In this document: positions 51,907 through 60,847 of the stretch, piece by piece
How the letters are laid out: each line of letters starts with the position of its first letter
Numbering within the stretch: position 1 is the stretch's first letter
Source of the DNA: Gayadomonas joobiniege G7
GTDB lineage: Bacteria > Pseudomonadota > Gammaproteobacteria > Enterobacterales > Alteromonadaceae
NCBI RefSeq assembly: GCF_000300815.1
Contig: NZ_AMRX01000003.1
Coordinates: 62,001-126,000 of the forward strand
DNA: 64,000 nt
Direction of reading: 5' to 3'
Program-made: the position numbers and the translations under genes
The notes under the pieces: generated by a model
Seen by the model: the letters and a program-made list of their open reading frames with translations, nothing else
Databases searched by the model: none
Told to the model about the DNA's origin: nothing

Positions 51907-53177
51907 TGAGTATTTTTGAGCAGATGGAATCGAACGTACAGTGTTACGCCAACTCTTTTCCGGTTACTTTTAACCGTGCAAAAGGTGCTTATTTATATGA
52001 TACACAGGGCCGTGCTTATTTAGATTTTTTAGCAGGTGCTGGTTCACTAAATTATGGTCATAATCCAGAGCCGGTAAAAAAAGCTTTGGTCGACTACATC
52101 TTGGCCGATGGTGTCGCTCATGGTTTAGACATGCATACTGATGCCAAAGCCGGCTTTATGCAGGCTTTTCAAACGCTTATATTAAAACCGCGCAACTTAG
52201 ACTACAAAATGCAGTTTACCGGCCCAACTGGTGCAAACGCGGTTGAAGCTGCGATGAAACTCGCCCGTAAAGTCACTGGCCGTACTAATATTATTAGTTT
52301 TACCAATGGCTTTCATGGTGTCACTTTAGGTGCTGTGAGTGCAACGGGTAATCAGCATCATAGAGGCGGTGCCGGTGTTCCATTATCTGGAACCACACGG
52401 ATGCCGTATTGTGGTTATTATGGTTATAACGCAGACACGCTAAAAATGTTAGACAAACAATTGTCTGACCCCTCTAGCGGCATTGACGCACCAGCGGCGT
52501 TTATTGTTGAAAGTGTGCAAGGTGAGGGTGGCTTAAACGTGGCTACCTTTGATTGGCTGCGAGGTTTACAGGCACTGGCTAATAAACATGGTGCAAAGCT
52601 AATTTTAGATGATATTCAAGCGGGCTGTGGTCGCACAGGGCGCTTTTTTAGCTTTGAAGACGCGGGGATTAAACCTGACATTGTGACTTTATCAAAATCT
52701 ATCAGTGGTTTTGGGTTACCCTTGGCTGTTGTTTTATTAAAACCTGAGTTGGACGAATGGGCTCCCGGTGAACACAATGGTACTTTCCGTGGTAATAATC
52801 ATGCGTTTATCACTGCAACAGCTACTCTAAATCATTATTGGGCCGATGACCGTTTTGAAAAACAAATTTGCGAGCGTGCAGCGTTAGTCACCGAATATTT
52901 TCAGGCCATTGTTGACGAGTTAGGGGTCACTCATGCACGCCTTAAAGGCCGCGGTTTGATGCAAGGTATTGAGTTTCGAAATGGCGAGATTGCTGATCGT
53001 ATTACAGGTGCCTGTTTTGACGAAGGTTTAATCGTTGAAACTGCGGGTAATCACAGCCAGGTCGTTAAGTGTTTTTGTCCGCTGACAATTAGCCACGAAG
53101 ATTTAGAAAAAGGTTTAAAAATTATACAAAATGCGGTGACAGCTGAGTTTAACAATAAACTGCAAGCCGCTAGTTAA
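51903..53177 (+). CDS. ectB: Diaminobutyrate:2-oxoglutarate transaminase EctB
   Basis: EctB converts aspartate semialdehyde to L-2,4-diaminobutyrate with glutamate as amino donor. The 424-residue class III PLP aminotransferase starts [20 protein letters not shown] and contains [60 protein letters not shown] near residues 237-256 and [20 protein letters not shown] near residues 262-281, with the PLP-binding Lys in SKSIS. Two ATG codons in a row occur at the start (51903 and 51906); either can be used. Confidence 0.97.
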   Translation: MMSIFEQMESNVQCYANSFPVTFNRAKGAYLYDTQGRAYLDFLAGAGSLNYGHNPEPVKKALVDYILADGVAHGLDMHTDAKAGFMQAFQTLILKPRNLDYKMQFTGPTGANAVEAAMKLARKVTGRTNIISFTNGFHGVTLGAVSATGNQHHRGGAGVPLSGTTRMPYCGYYGYNADTLKMLDKQLSDPSSGIDAPAAFIVESVQGEGGLNVATFDWLRGLQALANKHGAKLILDDIQAGCGRTGRFFSFEDAGIKPDIVTLSKSISGFGLPLAVVLLKPELDEWAPGEHNGTFRGNNHAFITATATLNHYWADDRFEKQICERAALVTEYFQAIVDELGVTHARLKGRGLMQGIEFRNGEIADRITGACFDEGLIVETAGNHSQVVKCFCPLTISHEDLEKGLKIIQNAVTAEFNNKLQAAS

Positions 53178-53188
53178 GGAGAATTTAA

Positions 53189-53587
53189 ATGATAGTTAGA
53201 AATTTAAAAGATGCTGAACAGTCTGATCGTAAAATCGTAAGTGAAGGTTGGGATAGCACTCGTTTATGTTTAAAAAATGATGGCATGGGCTTTTCGTTTC
53301 ATATCACCACTATTTATCGTGATGCTGAGTTACACCTTCACTATCAAAATCATTTAGAGTCTGTGTATTGTGTTTCTGGTAAAGGTTCAATCGAAGATTT
53401 GGCCACAGGTGAAGTACATCAGATTGAACCTGGTGTTATTTATCTTTTAGACAAACACGATAAACATATTTTACGGGCAACCGAAGAAATGAAAATGGCT
53501 TGTGTTTTTAATCCGCCATTAAACGGTAAAGAAGTTCATGATGAAACAGGTGCGTACGCACTAGATGCTGAAGAAGTAAACGACTAA
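53189..53587 (+). CDS. ectC: L-ectoine synthase EctC
   Basis: EctC closes the ring of N-gamma-acetyldiaminobutyrate to give ectoine. The 132-residue cupin protein begins [20 protein letters not shown] and shows [20 protein letters not shown] with the metal-site residues, [20 protein letters not shown] near residues 56-75, and [20 protein letters not shown] near residues 91-110. The length is standard. GGAGA lies before the ATG. An intrinsic terminator follows it, before ask_ect. No ectD hydroxylase is found in the window, so only ectoine, not hydroxyectoine, is predicted from this locus. Confidence 0.97.
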   Translation: MIVRNLKDAEQSDRKIVSEGWDSTRLCLKNDGMGFSFHITTIYRDAELHLHYQNHLESVYCVSGKGSIEDLATGEVHQIEPGVIYLLDKHDKHILRATEEMKMACVFNPPLNGKEVHDETGAYALDAEEVND

Positions 53588-53595
53588 TTCAGTTT

Positions 53596-53620
53596 GGTCT
53601 GGCGAACAGCCAGACCTTTT
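53596..53620 (+). terminator. Intrinsic terminator between ectC and ask_ect
   Basis: GGTCTGGC (53596-53603) pairs with GCCAGACC (53609-53616) around GAACA and is followed by TTTT. It starts nine bases after ectC and lies 42 bases before ask_ect, so it should lower expression of the downstream genes relative to ectABC unless a promoter lies in the short gap. Confidence 0.75.
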
Positions 53621-53661
53621 CCTGCCCAATATACTATTAGCAATAGAGAATTTTTATTAAG

Positions 53662-55095
53662 ATGAAAACATCTAACTTGCATACTGTTGAGAAAATCGGC
53701 GGTACTTCGATGAGTCAGTATCTCGCGGTGCGAGATAACATTATGTTTAATGAACAATTAAAAAACCCGTACCAAAGGGTTTTTGTTGTTTCTGCTTATG
53801 CTGGCATCACTAACCTGCTGTTAGAGCATAAAAAAACGGCAGAACCGGGTGTCTATGGCCGTTTTGCTAGTGCGGAAGAAGATCAGTCGTGGGTTGAAGC
53901 TTTTACCGCGGTGCGTAATCGTATGCTGGAAATTAACCAAGAACTTTTTGGTGATGGCGCTTTAAAAGACAAGGCCGATAAATTTATTTCACGCCGTTTA
54001 GAAGATGCTGAGCGTGCGCTAACCGACCTAAATAACTTATGTCAGCATGGCCATTTTGAAATTGGCGACCACTTATTAAAAGTGCGTGAAATGTTGGCCA
54101 GTTTGGGTGAAGCTCACAGCGCATGGAACCTTGCTCATTTGCTTCAAAAAGAAGGCATTAATGCCGTATTTGTTGACTTGACCGGTTGGGATATAGACAA
54201 AGCGGTTGATATGGATGAGTTGATCAAAGAAAAGTTCTGGTCGCTTGATTTATCTGAATGTTTACCTATCGCCACTGGGTATTGCCACAGTGCTAAAGGC
54301 CTTATGGCAACGTTTGACCGTGGTTATAGTGAGATGACATTCAGCCGAATCGCGGTGCTAACACGTGCTAAAGAAGCAATCATCCACAAAGAATATCACT
54401 TAAGTAGTGCAGACCCTAAAATGGTTGGGTTGGATAAAGTAGTGCCAATTGGCTTAACCAACTATGACGTCGCTGATCAATTGGCTAACTTAGGTATGGA
54501 AGCTATCCATCCAAGAGCCGCTAAAGGTTTGCGACAGTCTGAGATTTCTTTACGTGTTAAAAATACTTTTGAACCAAACCACAAAGGAACGTTAATCACT
54601 TCAACTTACGTCAGCGATAAACCTAAAGTTGAAATTGTTGCAGGACGAGAAAATGTGTATGCGTTTGAATTGTTTGATCAAGACATGATGGGACAAGTTA
54701 ACCGCTTTGATACGCAGATACTTGAGTTGATTAATGAGCTTAAAATACAAATGGTGTCTAAAGATGTGACTGCCAACAGCATCACTCATTATTTAAGCTG
54801 TAACCTTAAAAAAGCTAAACGCTTACAGACTTTATTAGAAAAACAATTTCCAGAAGCGGAAGTTAATGTGCGTAAAGTGTGTATTGTCTCTGCCATTGGT
54901 AGTGATATGCAGGAAGCCGGTATGTTGGCTAAAGCGGTGAAAGCGATTGCCGAACAAGGCATAAGTATTCAGGCCTTGCACCAATCAATGCGACAGGTTG
55001 ATATTCAATTCGTGTTGGATGAATCGCACTTTGAAACTGCCACTGTGGCATTGCACCAGCATCTAGTCGAACAGGAAAACGAGGCTGGTCATTAA
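53662..55095 (+). CDS. ask: Ectoine-specific aspartate kinase Ask_Ect
   Basis: Ask_Ect supplies aspartyl phosphate for ectoine synthesis and typically escapes the feedback control that acts on housekeeping aspartate kinases. The 477-residue protein begins TSNLHTVEKIGGTSMSQYLA, the kinase phosphate loop, and shows RVFVVSAYAGITNLLLEHKK near residues 34-53, SFL-like ARD features of the kinase core (ITFS replaced by MTFSRIAVLTRAKEA), and two C-terminal ACT domains (VEIVAGRENVYAFELFDQDM; RKVCIVSAIGSDMQEAGMLA). It lies 74 bases after ectC behind a terminator hairpin. Its stop region overlaps the probable start of the next gene. Confidence 0.95.
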   Translation: MKTSNLHTVEKIGGTSMSQYLAVRDNIMFNEQLKNPYQRVFVVSAYAGITNLLLEHKKTAEPGVYGRFASAEEDQSWVEAFTAVRNRMLEINQELFGDGALKDKADKFISRRLEDAERALTDLNNLCQHGHFEIGDHLLKVREMLASLGEAHSAWNLAHLLQKEGINAVFVDLTGWDIDKAVDMDELIKEKFWSLDLSECLPIATGYCHSAKGLMATFDRGYSEMTFSRIAVLTRAKEAIIHKEYHLSSADPKMVGLDKVVPIGLTNYDVADQLANLGMEAIHPRAAKGLRQSEISLRVKNTFEPNHKGTLITSTYVSDKPKVEIVAGRENVYAFELFDQDMMGQVNRFDTQILELINELKIQMVSKDVTANSITHYLSCNLKKAKRLQTLLEKQFPEAEVNVRKVCIVSAIGSDMQEAGMLAKAVKAIAEQGISIQALHQSMRQVDIQFVLDESHFETATVALHQHLVEQENEAGH

Positions 55096-55744
55096 TTTTA
55101 AAACCACTTCGATCCGTGGCCCAGAAAGTGATTTTTGGGCCTACGGTGTCAACATAGCTAAACCTAGTCATCCTGAAGTGCACAAATTGGTTGCTGCGGG
55201 CCACAACCCTGTGCACTTTGCTAAAAAAGTTTGGCAGTCCAATTTTTTATTAATGGATTTTTTTGCCCGTCGGCCGCCAAAAACACAACTTAACGTATTA
55301 GAAATTGGCGCAGGATGGGGTTCGTTGAGTGTGTTTTTAAACAAACATTATAATGCCAAAGTGACTGCGTGTGATTTAGACGAGCAAGTGGCACCTTACC
55401 AACAGCTGCTGGCACGGAGAAATCACAGTAAAGTGCAGAGCGAAACCTGTTCAATTGAGCAAATTAACGACCAAAAATTACACCCATTTGACCTCATAGT
55501 CGCCTCTGATATTTGTTACGATGGTAAAACTCAAGCCGCTATTACCCAGCTAATAGAACGTTTAATTTGTCGCACAGATACGGTTTTTTTATTGGCAGAC
55601 ACAGGCCGAAGATCTTTTCTGCGACTGACTGAAGATACCCAAATATACCAACAAGTTTCTCTTCAGGGCTATTCAATCGAACAACCGTTAGATACACAAG
55701 GGTACATACTGTCGGTGAACCCGATTAAGGATATTTTATGTTAG
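55091..55744 (+). CDS. SAM-dependent methyltransferase, probable ATT start
   Basis: A Rossmann-fold class I methyltransferase. LNVLEIGAGWGSLSVFLNKH is the SAM-binding motif I, KVTACDLDEQVAPYQ the second motif with its acidic end, and FDLIVASDICYDGKTQAAI a motif IV-like stretch. The first standard start is GTG at 55178 (188 residues) with no ribosome binding site. The frame stays open upstream, with protein-like sequence (FKTTSIRGPESDFWAYGVN), back to an ATT at 55091 that overlaps the ask_ect stop and has GAGG seven bases before it; this gives 217 residues. CTG at 55085 is another option. The four bases ATGT before the stop contain the next gene's start. Substrate unknown. Confidence 0.72.
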   Translation: MNFKTTSIRGPESDFWAYGVNIAKPSHPEVHKLVAAGHNPVHFAKKVWQSNFLLMDFFARRPPKTQLNVLEIGAGWGSLSVFLNKHYNAKVTACDLDEQVAPYQQLLARRNHSKVQSETCSIEQINDQKLHPFDLIVASDICYDGKTQAAITQLIERLICRTDTVFLLADTGRRSFLRLTEDTQIYQQVSLQGYSIEQPLDTQGYILSVNPIKDILC

Positions 55745-57171
55745 ATAACGTCATGCTCTTAAGTTTTATTGGATTTTTAGCTTGTTTTGCATTGGTAGGG
55801 TTAAGCTCTGCAATGTTCGCTAAAAAAGACCGTGATGATTATTATTTAGCTGGGCGCAATGTATCTGCTTGGTTAACAGGTTTATCTGCGGTGGCGACCA
55901 ATAATAGTGGTTATATGTTTATTGGCGTTATCGGCTATACCTATGCCACTGGCTTGGCTGCGGCTTGGTTAATGGTCGGTTGGATTATAGGTGATTTAGT
56001 CGCGTCAATTTATATTCACCCTAAAGTTCAGCAAAAAGCTCGCGAGCGTGATGCTGTGTCTATTATGTCATTGGTCAGTCGTTGGCAGGGCGATAGCCAA
56101 GTACTGCTGCGTCGCAGTTTATCTTGGATCGCTTTGGTACTTATGATCGCATACGCAGGCGCACAATTTATTGCTGGCAGTAAGGCACTGCATGTTTTGT
56201 TAGATTGGCCAATTTGGATGGGCGCCATTTTGGTATCTGTCTTAGTCGCCGCTTATTGTTTTGCAGGTGGTATCCGCGCTTCAATTTGGACCGATGCTGC
56301 GCAATCGTTTGTAATGATAATTGCAATGTCTATCATGCTTTACACGGCGGTTGATAATCAAGGTGGCTTAGGCCAAGTCTATGACAAATTGACTGCAATC
56401 CCTGGTTATGTAGATTGGGCCCCTGAAGGCATGTTATTTCCGGGTGCTGCTGGTGTTTTATCATTCGCCATTGGTTGGATGTTTGCTGGTTTTTCTGTGG
56501 TAGGACAGCCACATGTTATGGTGCGCTTTATCGCATTAAAAAATGATCAAAAAATGTGGGTCATGCGTAGCTGGTATTATATATGGTTTACTGTGTTTTA
56601 TTGCATGGCGACCGGTGTTGGCATGTTAAGTCGACTAATGTTAGAGGGGGGGGACTCCTTTGATGCAGAGTTAGCGTTACCACTAATGGCTGTCGAACTT
56701 TTACCGGACTGGTTAGTGGGTTTAGTGTTAGCGGGCGTATTTGCTGCAACCTTATCGACTTCTGACTCGTTGATTTTAAGTGCCTCGGCAGCGGTATCTC
56801 AGGACTGTTTTAAAAAGCCAATCAATAAAACAGCTATTATTAAAGTCATCACCTTGTTGGTTACTTTATTTACATTACTGGTTGCAATTTTTGCTAAACA
56901 AAGTGTATTCAGTTTAGTCGTTTTTGCTTGGGCAACACTAGGCTGTGCTGTGGCACCATTATTAATTGGTTATATTCGCCATTGGAAAATTAGCCAAGGC
57001 AGAGCTATTTTTGTTGTTGTTATTAGTGTGGCAAGCGCGATTGTATGGCGTCAATTAGGTTGGCATAGTTATATTTATGAAGGTTTAAGTGGTATTTTAA
57101 TCGGTACGTTAAGCTTTTACTTGTTGCGACTACCAAGCGCAGACGTTAAGGTAACAGCAGAAAGAAAATAA
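55738..57171 (+). CDS. Sodium:solute symporter (SSS family)
   Basis: A 477-residue sodium-coupled transporter of the PutP/PanF type with about 12-13 membrane segments. Family features are DDYYLAGRNVSAWLTGLSAV near residues 33-52, NNSGYMFIGVIGYTYATGLA near residues 56-75 (first core helix), YCFAGGIRASIWTDAAQSFV near residues 179-198 and FAATLSTSDSLILSASAAVS near residues 339-358, which holds the sodium-site Ser residues. It overlaps the methyltransferase by seven bases and so belongs to the ectoine transcript. It may import a compatible solute or an amino acid precursor such as aspartate, glutamate or proline; this is inferred from context. Confidence 0.9.
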   Translation: MLDNVMLLSFIGFLACFALVGLSSAMFAKKDRDDYYLAGRNVSAWLTGLSAVATNNSGYMFIGVIGYTYATGLAAAWLMVGWIIGDLVASIYIHPKVQQKARERDAVSIMSLVSRWQGDSQVLLRRSLSWIALVLMIAYAGAQFIAGSKALHVLLDWPIWMGAILVSVLVAAYCFAGGIRASIWTDAAQSFVMIIAMSIMLYTAVDNQGGLGQVYDKLTAIPGYVDWAPEGMLFPGAAGVLSFAIGWMFAGFSVVGQPHVMVRFIALKNDQKMWVMRSWYYIWFTVFYCMATGVGMLSRLMLEGGDSFDAELALPLMAVELLPDWLVGLVLAGVFAATLSTSDSLILSASAAVSQDCFKKPINKTAIIKVITLLVTLFTLLVAIFAKQSVFSLVVFAWATLGCAVAPLLIGYIRHWKISQGRAIFVVVISVASAIVWRQLGWHSYIYEGLSGILIGTLSFYLLRLPSADVKVTAERK

Positions 57172-57200
57172 TTTAAAAAATTTTAGCTGGAGTAGTGGTT

Positions 57201-58112
57201 TTGATTCGTACATTGGTTTTTTGTTGGGCGTTTTTTAGTACTTTGACAGTCGCATTTGCTGCGCAACAAGAGCTGGATAAAAATTTAACGTTTGACGAAA
57301 AAGTCACTGAGTTAGAGGCACGGATCAAGTCGCTAGAAGCGCCTTTATACAACCCGTTTGTTGAACGTTATTTGTTAGACGAAGTAAAAGTGATTCGTCA
57401 AGAGCAGCAGGTCCTGCGAGCAGAAATTGCCGAAAAGCTCGCTGCCGCTAAATTAGAATCATCGGATCGCGCCATCCGTTACACCGCAGATACGGTAAAT
57501 AATGTTTTTTTTATTATTACAGCCGCCGCCTCTGTTTTAGTATTGATGGGCTGGCGTTCATTGCGTGATATTCAAACTCAGGTTGAAGAGCATGTTAGCA
57601 GCCGGGTCACAGCGGTGAGCGAAGAATACGAAAAACGTTTGCTTGATGTTGAAGAAAAACTTAAAAAACGCTCTGAGCAAATCATTTCCACCCAAGAAGA
57701 GGTGGCTCGGGCTAATCAGTTACATGCGTTATGGATGCGGGCAGGTTTAGAAACTAATCCGCAACAAAGGGTACAGATCTATGATGAAATTTTGGTTTTG
57801 CATAGCGAAGATATCGAAGCAATTACTTATAAAGCCGATGCGGTTTTAGAGTTGGGTGAATGTGAATGGGCGCTTAACTTATCTAGCAAAGCGCTTGAGT
57901 TAGACGAAAATTACGCGTTAGCCTATTGGCAACGTGCCTGTGCACACGCAGCATTAGGGCAAATAGAAAGTGCGATGGATGATCTCACAACCGCATTAGA
58001 AAAATCTCCAGCACTCAGTAGTGAGCTTGCTAATGAAAGTATGTTTGAACCGTTAAAAGAGGTCGAAGAGTTTCAAAAGCTACTTGGCCAATCCACCACA
58101 ACAAGCAGTTAA
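57201..58112 (+). CDS. TPR-containing membrane protein with coiled coil
   Basis: A protein of 303 residues from the TTG at 57201, which has GGAG eight bases upstream; a GTG at 57195 is only two bases from that site. A signal-peptide-like start (IRTLVFCWAFFSTLTVAFAA) is followed by a coiled coil, a membrane segment NVFFIITAAASVLVLMGW near residues 100-117, another coiled coil (EYEKRLLDVEEKLKKRSEQI) and a C-terminal TPR region with two repeats (ITYKADAVLELGECEWALNL and AYWQRACAHAALGQIESAMD). I do not recognise a characterised family. It sits at the end of the ectoine run and might be a scaffold at the membrane. Confidence 0.75.
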   Translation: MIRTLVFCWAFFSTLTVAFAAQQELDKNLTFDEKVTELEARIKSLEAPLYNPFVERYLLDEVKVIRQEQQVLRAEIAEKLAAAKLESSDRAIRYTADTVNNVFFIITAAASVLVLMGWRSLRDIQTQVEEHVSSRVTAVSEEYEKRLLDVEEKLKKRSEQIISTQEEVARANQLHALWMRAGLETNPQQRVQIYDEILVLHSEDIEAITYKADAVLELGECEWALNLSSKALELDENYALAYWQRACAHAALGQIESAMDDLTTALEKSPALSSELANESMFEPLKEVEEFQKLLGQSTTTSS

Positions 58113-58131
58113 ATAACCATGGAGCATTATT

Positions 58132-58362
58132 ATGGAAACAGAATATCACTCGCTAGAACAGTTATTTGAACAATTAGGATTGGATAACTCAGACGCAGCT
58201 ATAGATGCTTTTATTGCCAGACACAGACCATTAGATGAGTCAACAGCGATTTATGATGCTGATTTTTGGAGTCGTGGGCAGGCTGCTTTTTTAAAAGAGG
58301 CTTTAGAAGATGATTCAAATTGGGCGGAAGTGGTCGATCAACTAGATGCTCAACTAAGATAA
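58132..58362 (+). CDS. DUF2789 family small protein
   Basis: A 76-residue acidic protein of the DUF2789 family, with METEYHSLEQLFEQLGLDNS at the start and FWSRGQAAFLKEALEDDSNW near residues 46-65. It appears soluble and helical. Its function is unknown. It follows the TPR gene after 19 bases with a GGAG ribosome binding site, and ends just before a strong bidirectional terminator, so it is the last gene of the run that begins with ask_ect. Confidence 0.85.
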   Translation: METEYHSLEQLFEQLGLDNSDAAIDAFIARHRPLDESTAIYDADFWSRGQAAFLKEALEDDSNWAEVVDQLDAQLR

Positions 58363-58379
58363 TTGTTACACTAGTTATC

Positions 58380-58408
58380 AATAACGGCCAGCGATGCTGG
58401 CCGTTATT
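58380..58408. terminator. Bidirectional intrinsic terminator between DUF2789 and hslO
   Basis: AATAACGGCCAGC (58380-58392) pairs perfectly with GCTGGCCGTTATT (58396-58408) around a three-base loop, a 13-pair stem ending in A/T pairs, with T bases following on the plus strand and A/T-rich sequence on the other side. It serves the convergent DUF2789 and hslO genes. Confidence 0.88.
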
Positions 58409-58412
58409 TCGT

Positions 58413-59279
58413 TTAATGCGGACGGCTATGTAGCAGTTCCGTTAAGTCTTGCCGATTAAAAACATACTCAGTTAAACAGTATTCACACTTGACTGAAATT
58501 TTTCCTTCTGCGGTTAAAATTTCTTCCATCTCTTCGTTTTTTAGCCCAGCTATAGCATTCAAACTTTTTTCACGCGAACAGCCACAAACAAAACTAACGG
58601 CTTGTGCAGGGTACACTTTTACTTCTTCTTGGTGATACAAGCGATACAGTACTTCTTCAGCTGGTAGTGAAAAAATCTCTTTACTGGTCATGGTTTCAGT
58701 TAGGCTAGCCAAGTGATCCATGCTTTCAGTTACACTGCCATCAGCGGCTGGCAACTGTTGCAATAACATACCAGCAGCGAATGTTTGGCCCGGGTCGCTG
58801 AACAACCAAATTCGGGTAGCCAGTTGCTCCGACTGTAAAAAATAATCTTCTAAACAGGCACTGATAGTATCTTGCTCCAGCGCGACTACGCCTTGATAAC
58901 GTTCACCTTTGTTTGGGGTAATAGTTATGACTAAATAGCCTTTACCAAACAAACTTTTTAAGTCACCTTGCTCAGGCACTTCTTGAAAACGGGCAACACC
59001 ACGTAACGCTTGTTGATGGGTACCGTTAACCGCAATATAAGAAACAGGTCCATCACCTTGAATTTGTACAGCAATGTCGCCTTCGAACTTCAGCGTGGCC
59101 GTTAGCAGGCTAGTAGCGGCAACGAGCTGGCCTAGTACGTCGGCGATAACGGTTGGATATTGATGATTTTGAGTCATGTCAGCAATGCTTTGTTTAAGCT
59201 GCACAAGCTCACCTCTAACTGAGTGTTTATCAAATAAATATCGGATCAGCTGATCTGGAGTTTGCATATTACTTCTCAC
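58413..59279 (-). CDS. hslO: Redox-regulated chaperone Hsp33
   Basis: Hsp33 is a holdase switched on by oxidation. The 288-residue protein has the N-terminal chaperone domain (DQLIRYLFDKHSVRGELVQL, ADVLGQLVAATSLLTATLKF, SYIAVNGTHQQALRGVARF) and the C-terminal zinc switch with Cys232 and Cys234 (CGC), then Cys265 and Cys268 (CEYC) about 30 residues later. This is the complete four-Cys site. It overlaps the upstream hslR gene by 11 bases; the two are co-transcribed heat-shock genes, as in E. coli. Confidence 0.97.
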   Translation of the reverse strand: MRSNMQTPDQLIRYLFDKHSVRGELVQLKQSIADMTQNHQYPTVIADVLGQLVAATSLLTATLKFEGDIAVQIQGDGPVSYIAVNGTHQQALRGVARFQEVPEQGDLKSLFGKGYLVITITPNKGERYQGVVALEQDTISACLEDYFLQSEQLATRIWLFSDPGQTFAAGMLLQQLPAADGSVTESMDHLASLTETMTSKEIFSLPAEEVLYRLYHQEEVKVYPAQAVSFVCGCSREKSLNAIAGLKNEEMEEILTAEGKISVKCEYCLTEYVFNRQDLTELLHSRPH

Positions 59280-59715
59280 TAAATTGTTTAACCTGGATTA
59301 ACTGGCGTCGTTGTTTTTTATCGGGTTTATGCTCGGGCTTTGGATTCATCGCATGCTGAAGTTTTCGCATTTGAGCTTGCTCCTGCCGTTTTGCTATACT
59401 GGCTTCGCTTTCTTGATACAGGGTTTGTGCTAACGGTGCGCTAAGGCGCTTTTCAGCTAACGCAAGGACCGTCACCTGTTTTTCATCAAAGCCTTGTACA
59501 ATGGTCAACACTGCACCGCTGTATAAGGTGCGGCTGGGTTTACACTTTTGCCCGTCGTATTTTATTTTGCCGCTTTCAATAGCACTGCGAGCTAATGCTC
59601 GAGTTTTAAAAAAACGGGCAGCCCATAGCCATTTATCAAGGCGAACGGACTGTAATTGAGGATCTGACTGTGAACTTTTTTCGCCCATAAGATTCTGATT
59701 ACTGATACTAAGCAC
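59269..59715 (-). CDS. hslR: Ribosome-associated heat shock protein Hsp15
   Basis: Hsp15 rescues 50S subunits carrying a stalled nascent chain. The 148-residue protein contains an S4 RNA-binding domain (VRLDKWLWAARFFKTRALAR, then SAIESGKIKYDGQKCKPSRT) near residues 24-65 and a basic C-terminal tail (KLQHAMNPKPEHKPDKKQRR). The N-terminal 20 residues are not part of the domain; an internal Met at residue 10 (base 59688) is an alternative start. It overlaps hslO by 11 bases. Divergent gspC begins 180 bases away. Confidence 0.93.
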   Translation of the reverse strand: MLSISNQNLMGEKSSQSDPQLQSVRLDKWLWAARFFKTRALARSAIESGKIKYDGQKCKPSRTLYSGAVLTIVQGFDEKQVTVLALAEKRLSAPLAQTLYQESEASIAKRQEQAQMRKLQHAMNPKPEHKPDKKQRRQLIQVKQFSEK

Positions 59716-59783
59716 ATTGACGTAAACTCGTATTGTACACTCTTTTTCAGAATAACTGCGAGTTACAAACTATATTGTCAGGG

Positions 59784-59806
59784 ATTTGCATATTCGGGTT
59801 GCAAAT
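59784..59806. repeat. Inverted repeat in the hslR-gspC gap
   Basis: ATTTGCA (59784-59790) and TGCAAAT (59800-59806) form a seven-base inverted repeat with a nine-base spacer, in the divergent promoter region. It could be a dimeric regulator site or a chance repeat. No clear sigma-70 or sigma-32 promoter was found in the gap. Confidence 0.35.
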
Positions 59807-59894
59807 TTATTAAAAACGTAACATTCTGTTGCGACAATAGCGGACTGGTTTTTGTTTTCCGGTTCTATAAGAAAACACAAGATATTTTATACGG

Positions 59895-60812
59895 TTGAAT
59901 AGTTTGCAAGAACATATGCGTACGGGGATGGCCTTTTTTGCTAAGCTTCCTCAACAAAAAATAAGTCAGGTTGTCCAGCTTTTACTGCTGGTTTATATAG
60001 CATGGCTGTTAGCCCAATTAAGTTGGAAGTTAATGCCACAACCTGAAATCAAGGCGGTAACAGTATCGTCAGCTGGCACATCCTCAAATGGGGCTGTTGT
60101 CGCTGATATCAGCAAAATTACCTCACTTAATTTATTTGGCGATTATAATAAAAAACCTGAGCAAATCATTGAGCAAAAAGTCGAAGATGCGCCTGAAACA
60201 CGCTTGGCGTTAAAGCTCACTGGGGTGGTACCTAGCACTAACCCACAGCGAGCAGCTGCCATCATTGAAAAATCAGGCCGTCAAGACGTCTATGGTATTG
60301 ACGAAAAAATCGATGGTACGCGTGCTATAATTCGGGAAATTTACGCTGATCGGATTATTTTGGAACAGTCGGGGCGTCGTGAAACCCTGATGTTAGAAGG
60401 GCGAGACTATAACGCAATTGCCTCTGAGAAACCAAATACAGACAATACTAAACAAGTAGTTAAGCCTCAACCGCAAAAAAATGTAGTGAACGGAGAGGCA
60501 AAAAAAGAAATAGACAACCTGCGTGAGCAAGCTTTTAAAGATCCTGGGAAGTTAGTGGACTATTTAAAAGTATCGCCGGTGCGACGTGATAATCGTTTAG
60601 TCGGCTATCGGCTATATCCGGGCAAAAAACCTGAAGTATTTCGTTCAGTGGGTTTAAAAGCTGGCGACATAGCGGTCGAAATCAATGGTTATGACTTAAC
60701 CAACTTATCTCAGGCAATGCAGGCGATGACGCAATTAAAAGACGCGCAAGAAGCCACTATCATGGTTGAACGTGATAACGCCTTGCAGCAAATTTTTATA
60801 TCCTTGTACTGA
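59895..60812 (+). CDS. gspC: Type II secretion system inner membrane protein GspC
   Basis: GspC links the inner membrane platform with the GspD secretin. The protein is up to 305 residues, with a membrane segment QVVQLLLLVYIAWLLAQLSW near residues 25-44, a periplasmic HR domain (ITSLNLFGDYNKKPEQII; LALKLTGVVPSTNPQRAAAI) near residues 75-155, and a C-terminal PDZ domain (VGYRLYPGKKPEVFRSVGLK; AGDIAVEINGYDLTNLSQAM). The start is uncertain: TTG at 59895, TTG at 59904 or ATG at 59916 all give a complete protein, and none has a strong ribosome binding site. It is the first gene of the gsp operon. Confidence 0.93.
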   Translation: MNSLQEHMRTGMAFFAKLPQQKISQVVQLLLLVYIAWLLAQLSWKLMPQPEIKAVTVSSAGTSSNGAVVADISKITSLNLFGDYNKKPEQIIEQKVEDAPETRLALKLTGVVPSTNPQRAAAIIEKSGRQDVYGIDEKIDGTRAIIREIYADRIILEQSGRRETLMLEGRDYNAIASEKPNTDNTKQVVKPQPQKNVVNGEAKKEIDNLREQAFKDPGKLVDYLKVSPVRRDNRLVGYRLYPGKKPEVFRSVGLKAGDIAVEINGYDLTNLSQAMQAMTQLKDAQEATIMVERDNALQQIFISLY

Positions 60813-60847
60813 TTATGAAAAATAAAGAAAAAACGGAGCGTAAGGGC

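Noticed and set aside
53588-55738. ectD (ectoine hydroxylase) in the ectoine locus
   Set aside because: None of the frames after ectC shows a phytanoyl-CoA-hydroxylase-like sequence; the one 2-oxoglutarate enzyme in the window is of the PHD type at 40947.
53662-55744. A frameshift joining ask_ect and the methyltransferase into one gene
   Set aside because: Ask_Ect has complete ACT domains and a normal end, and the methyltransferase has its own domain; overlap with a rare start explains the junction better.
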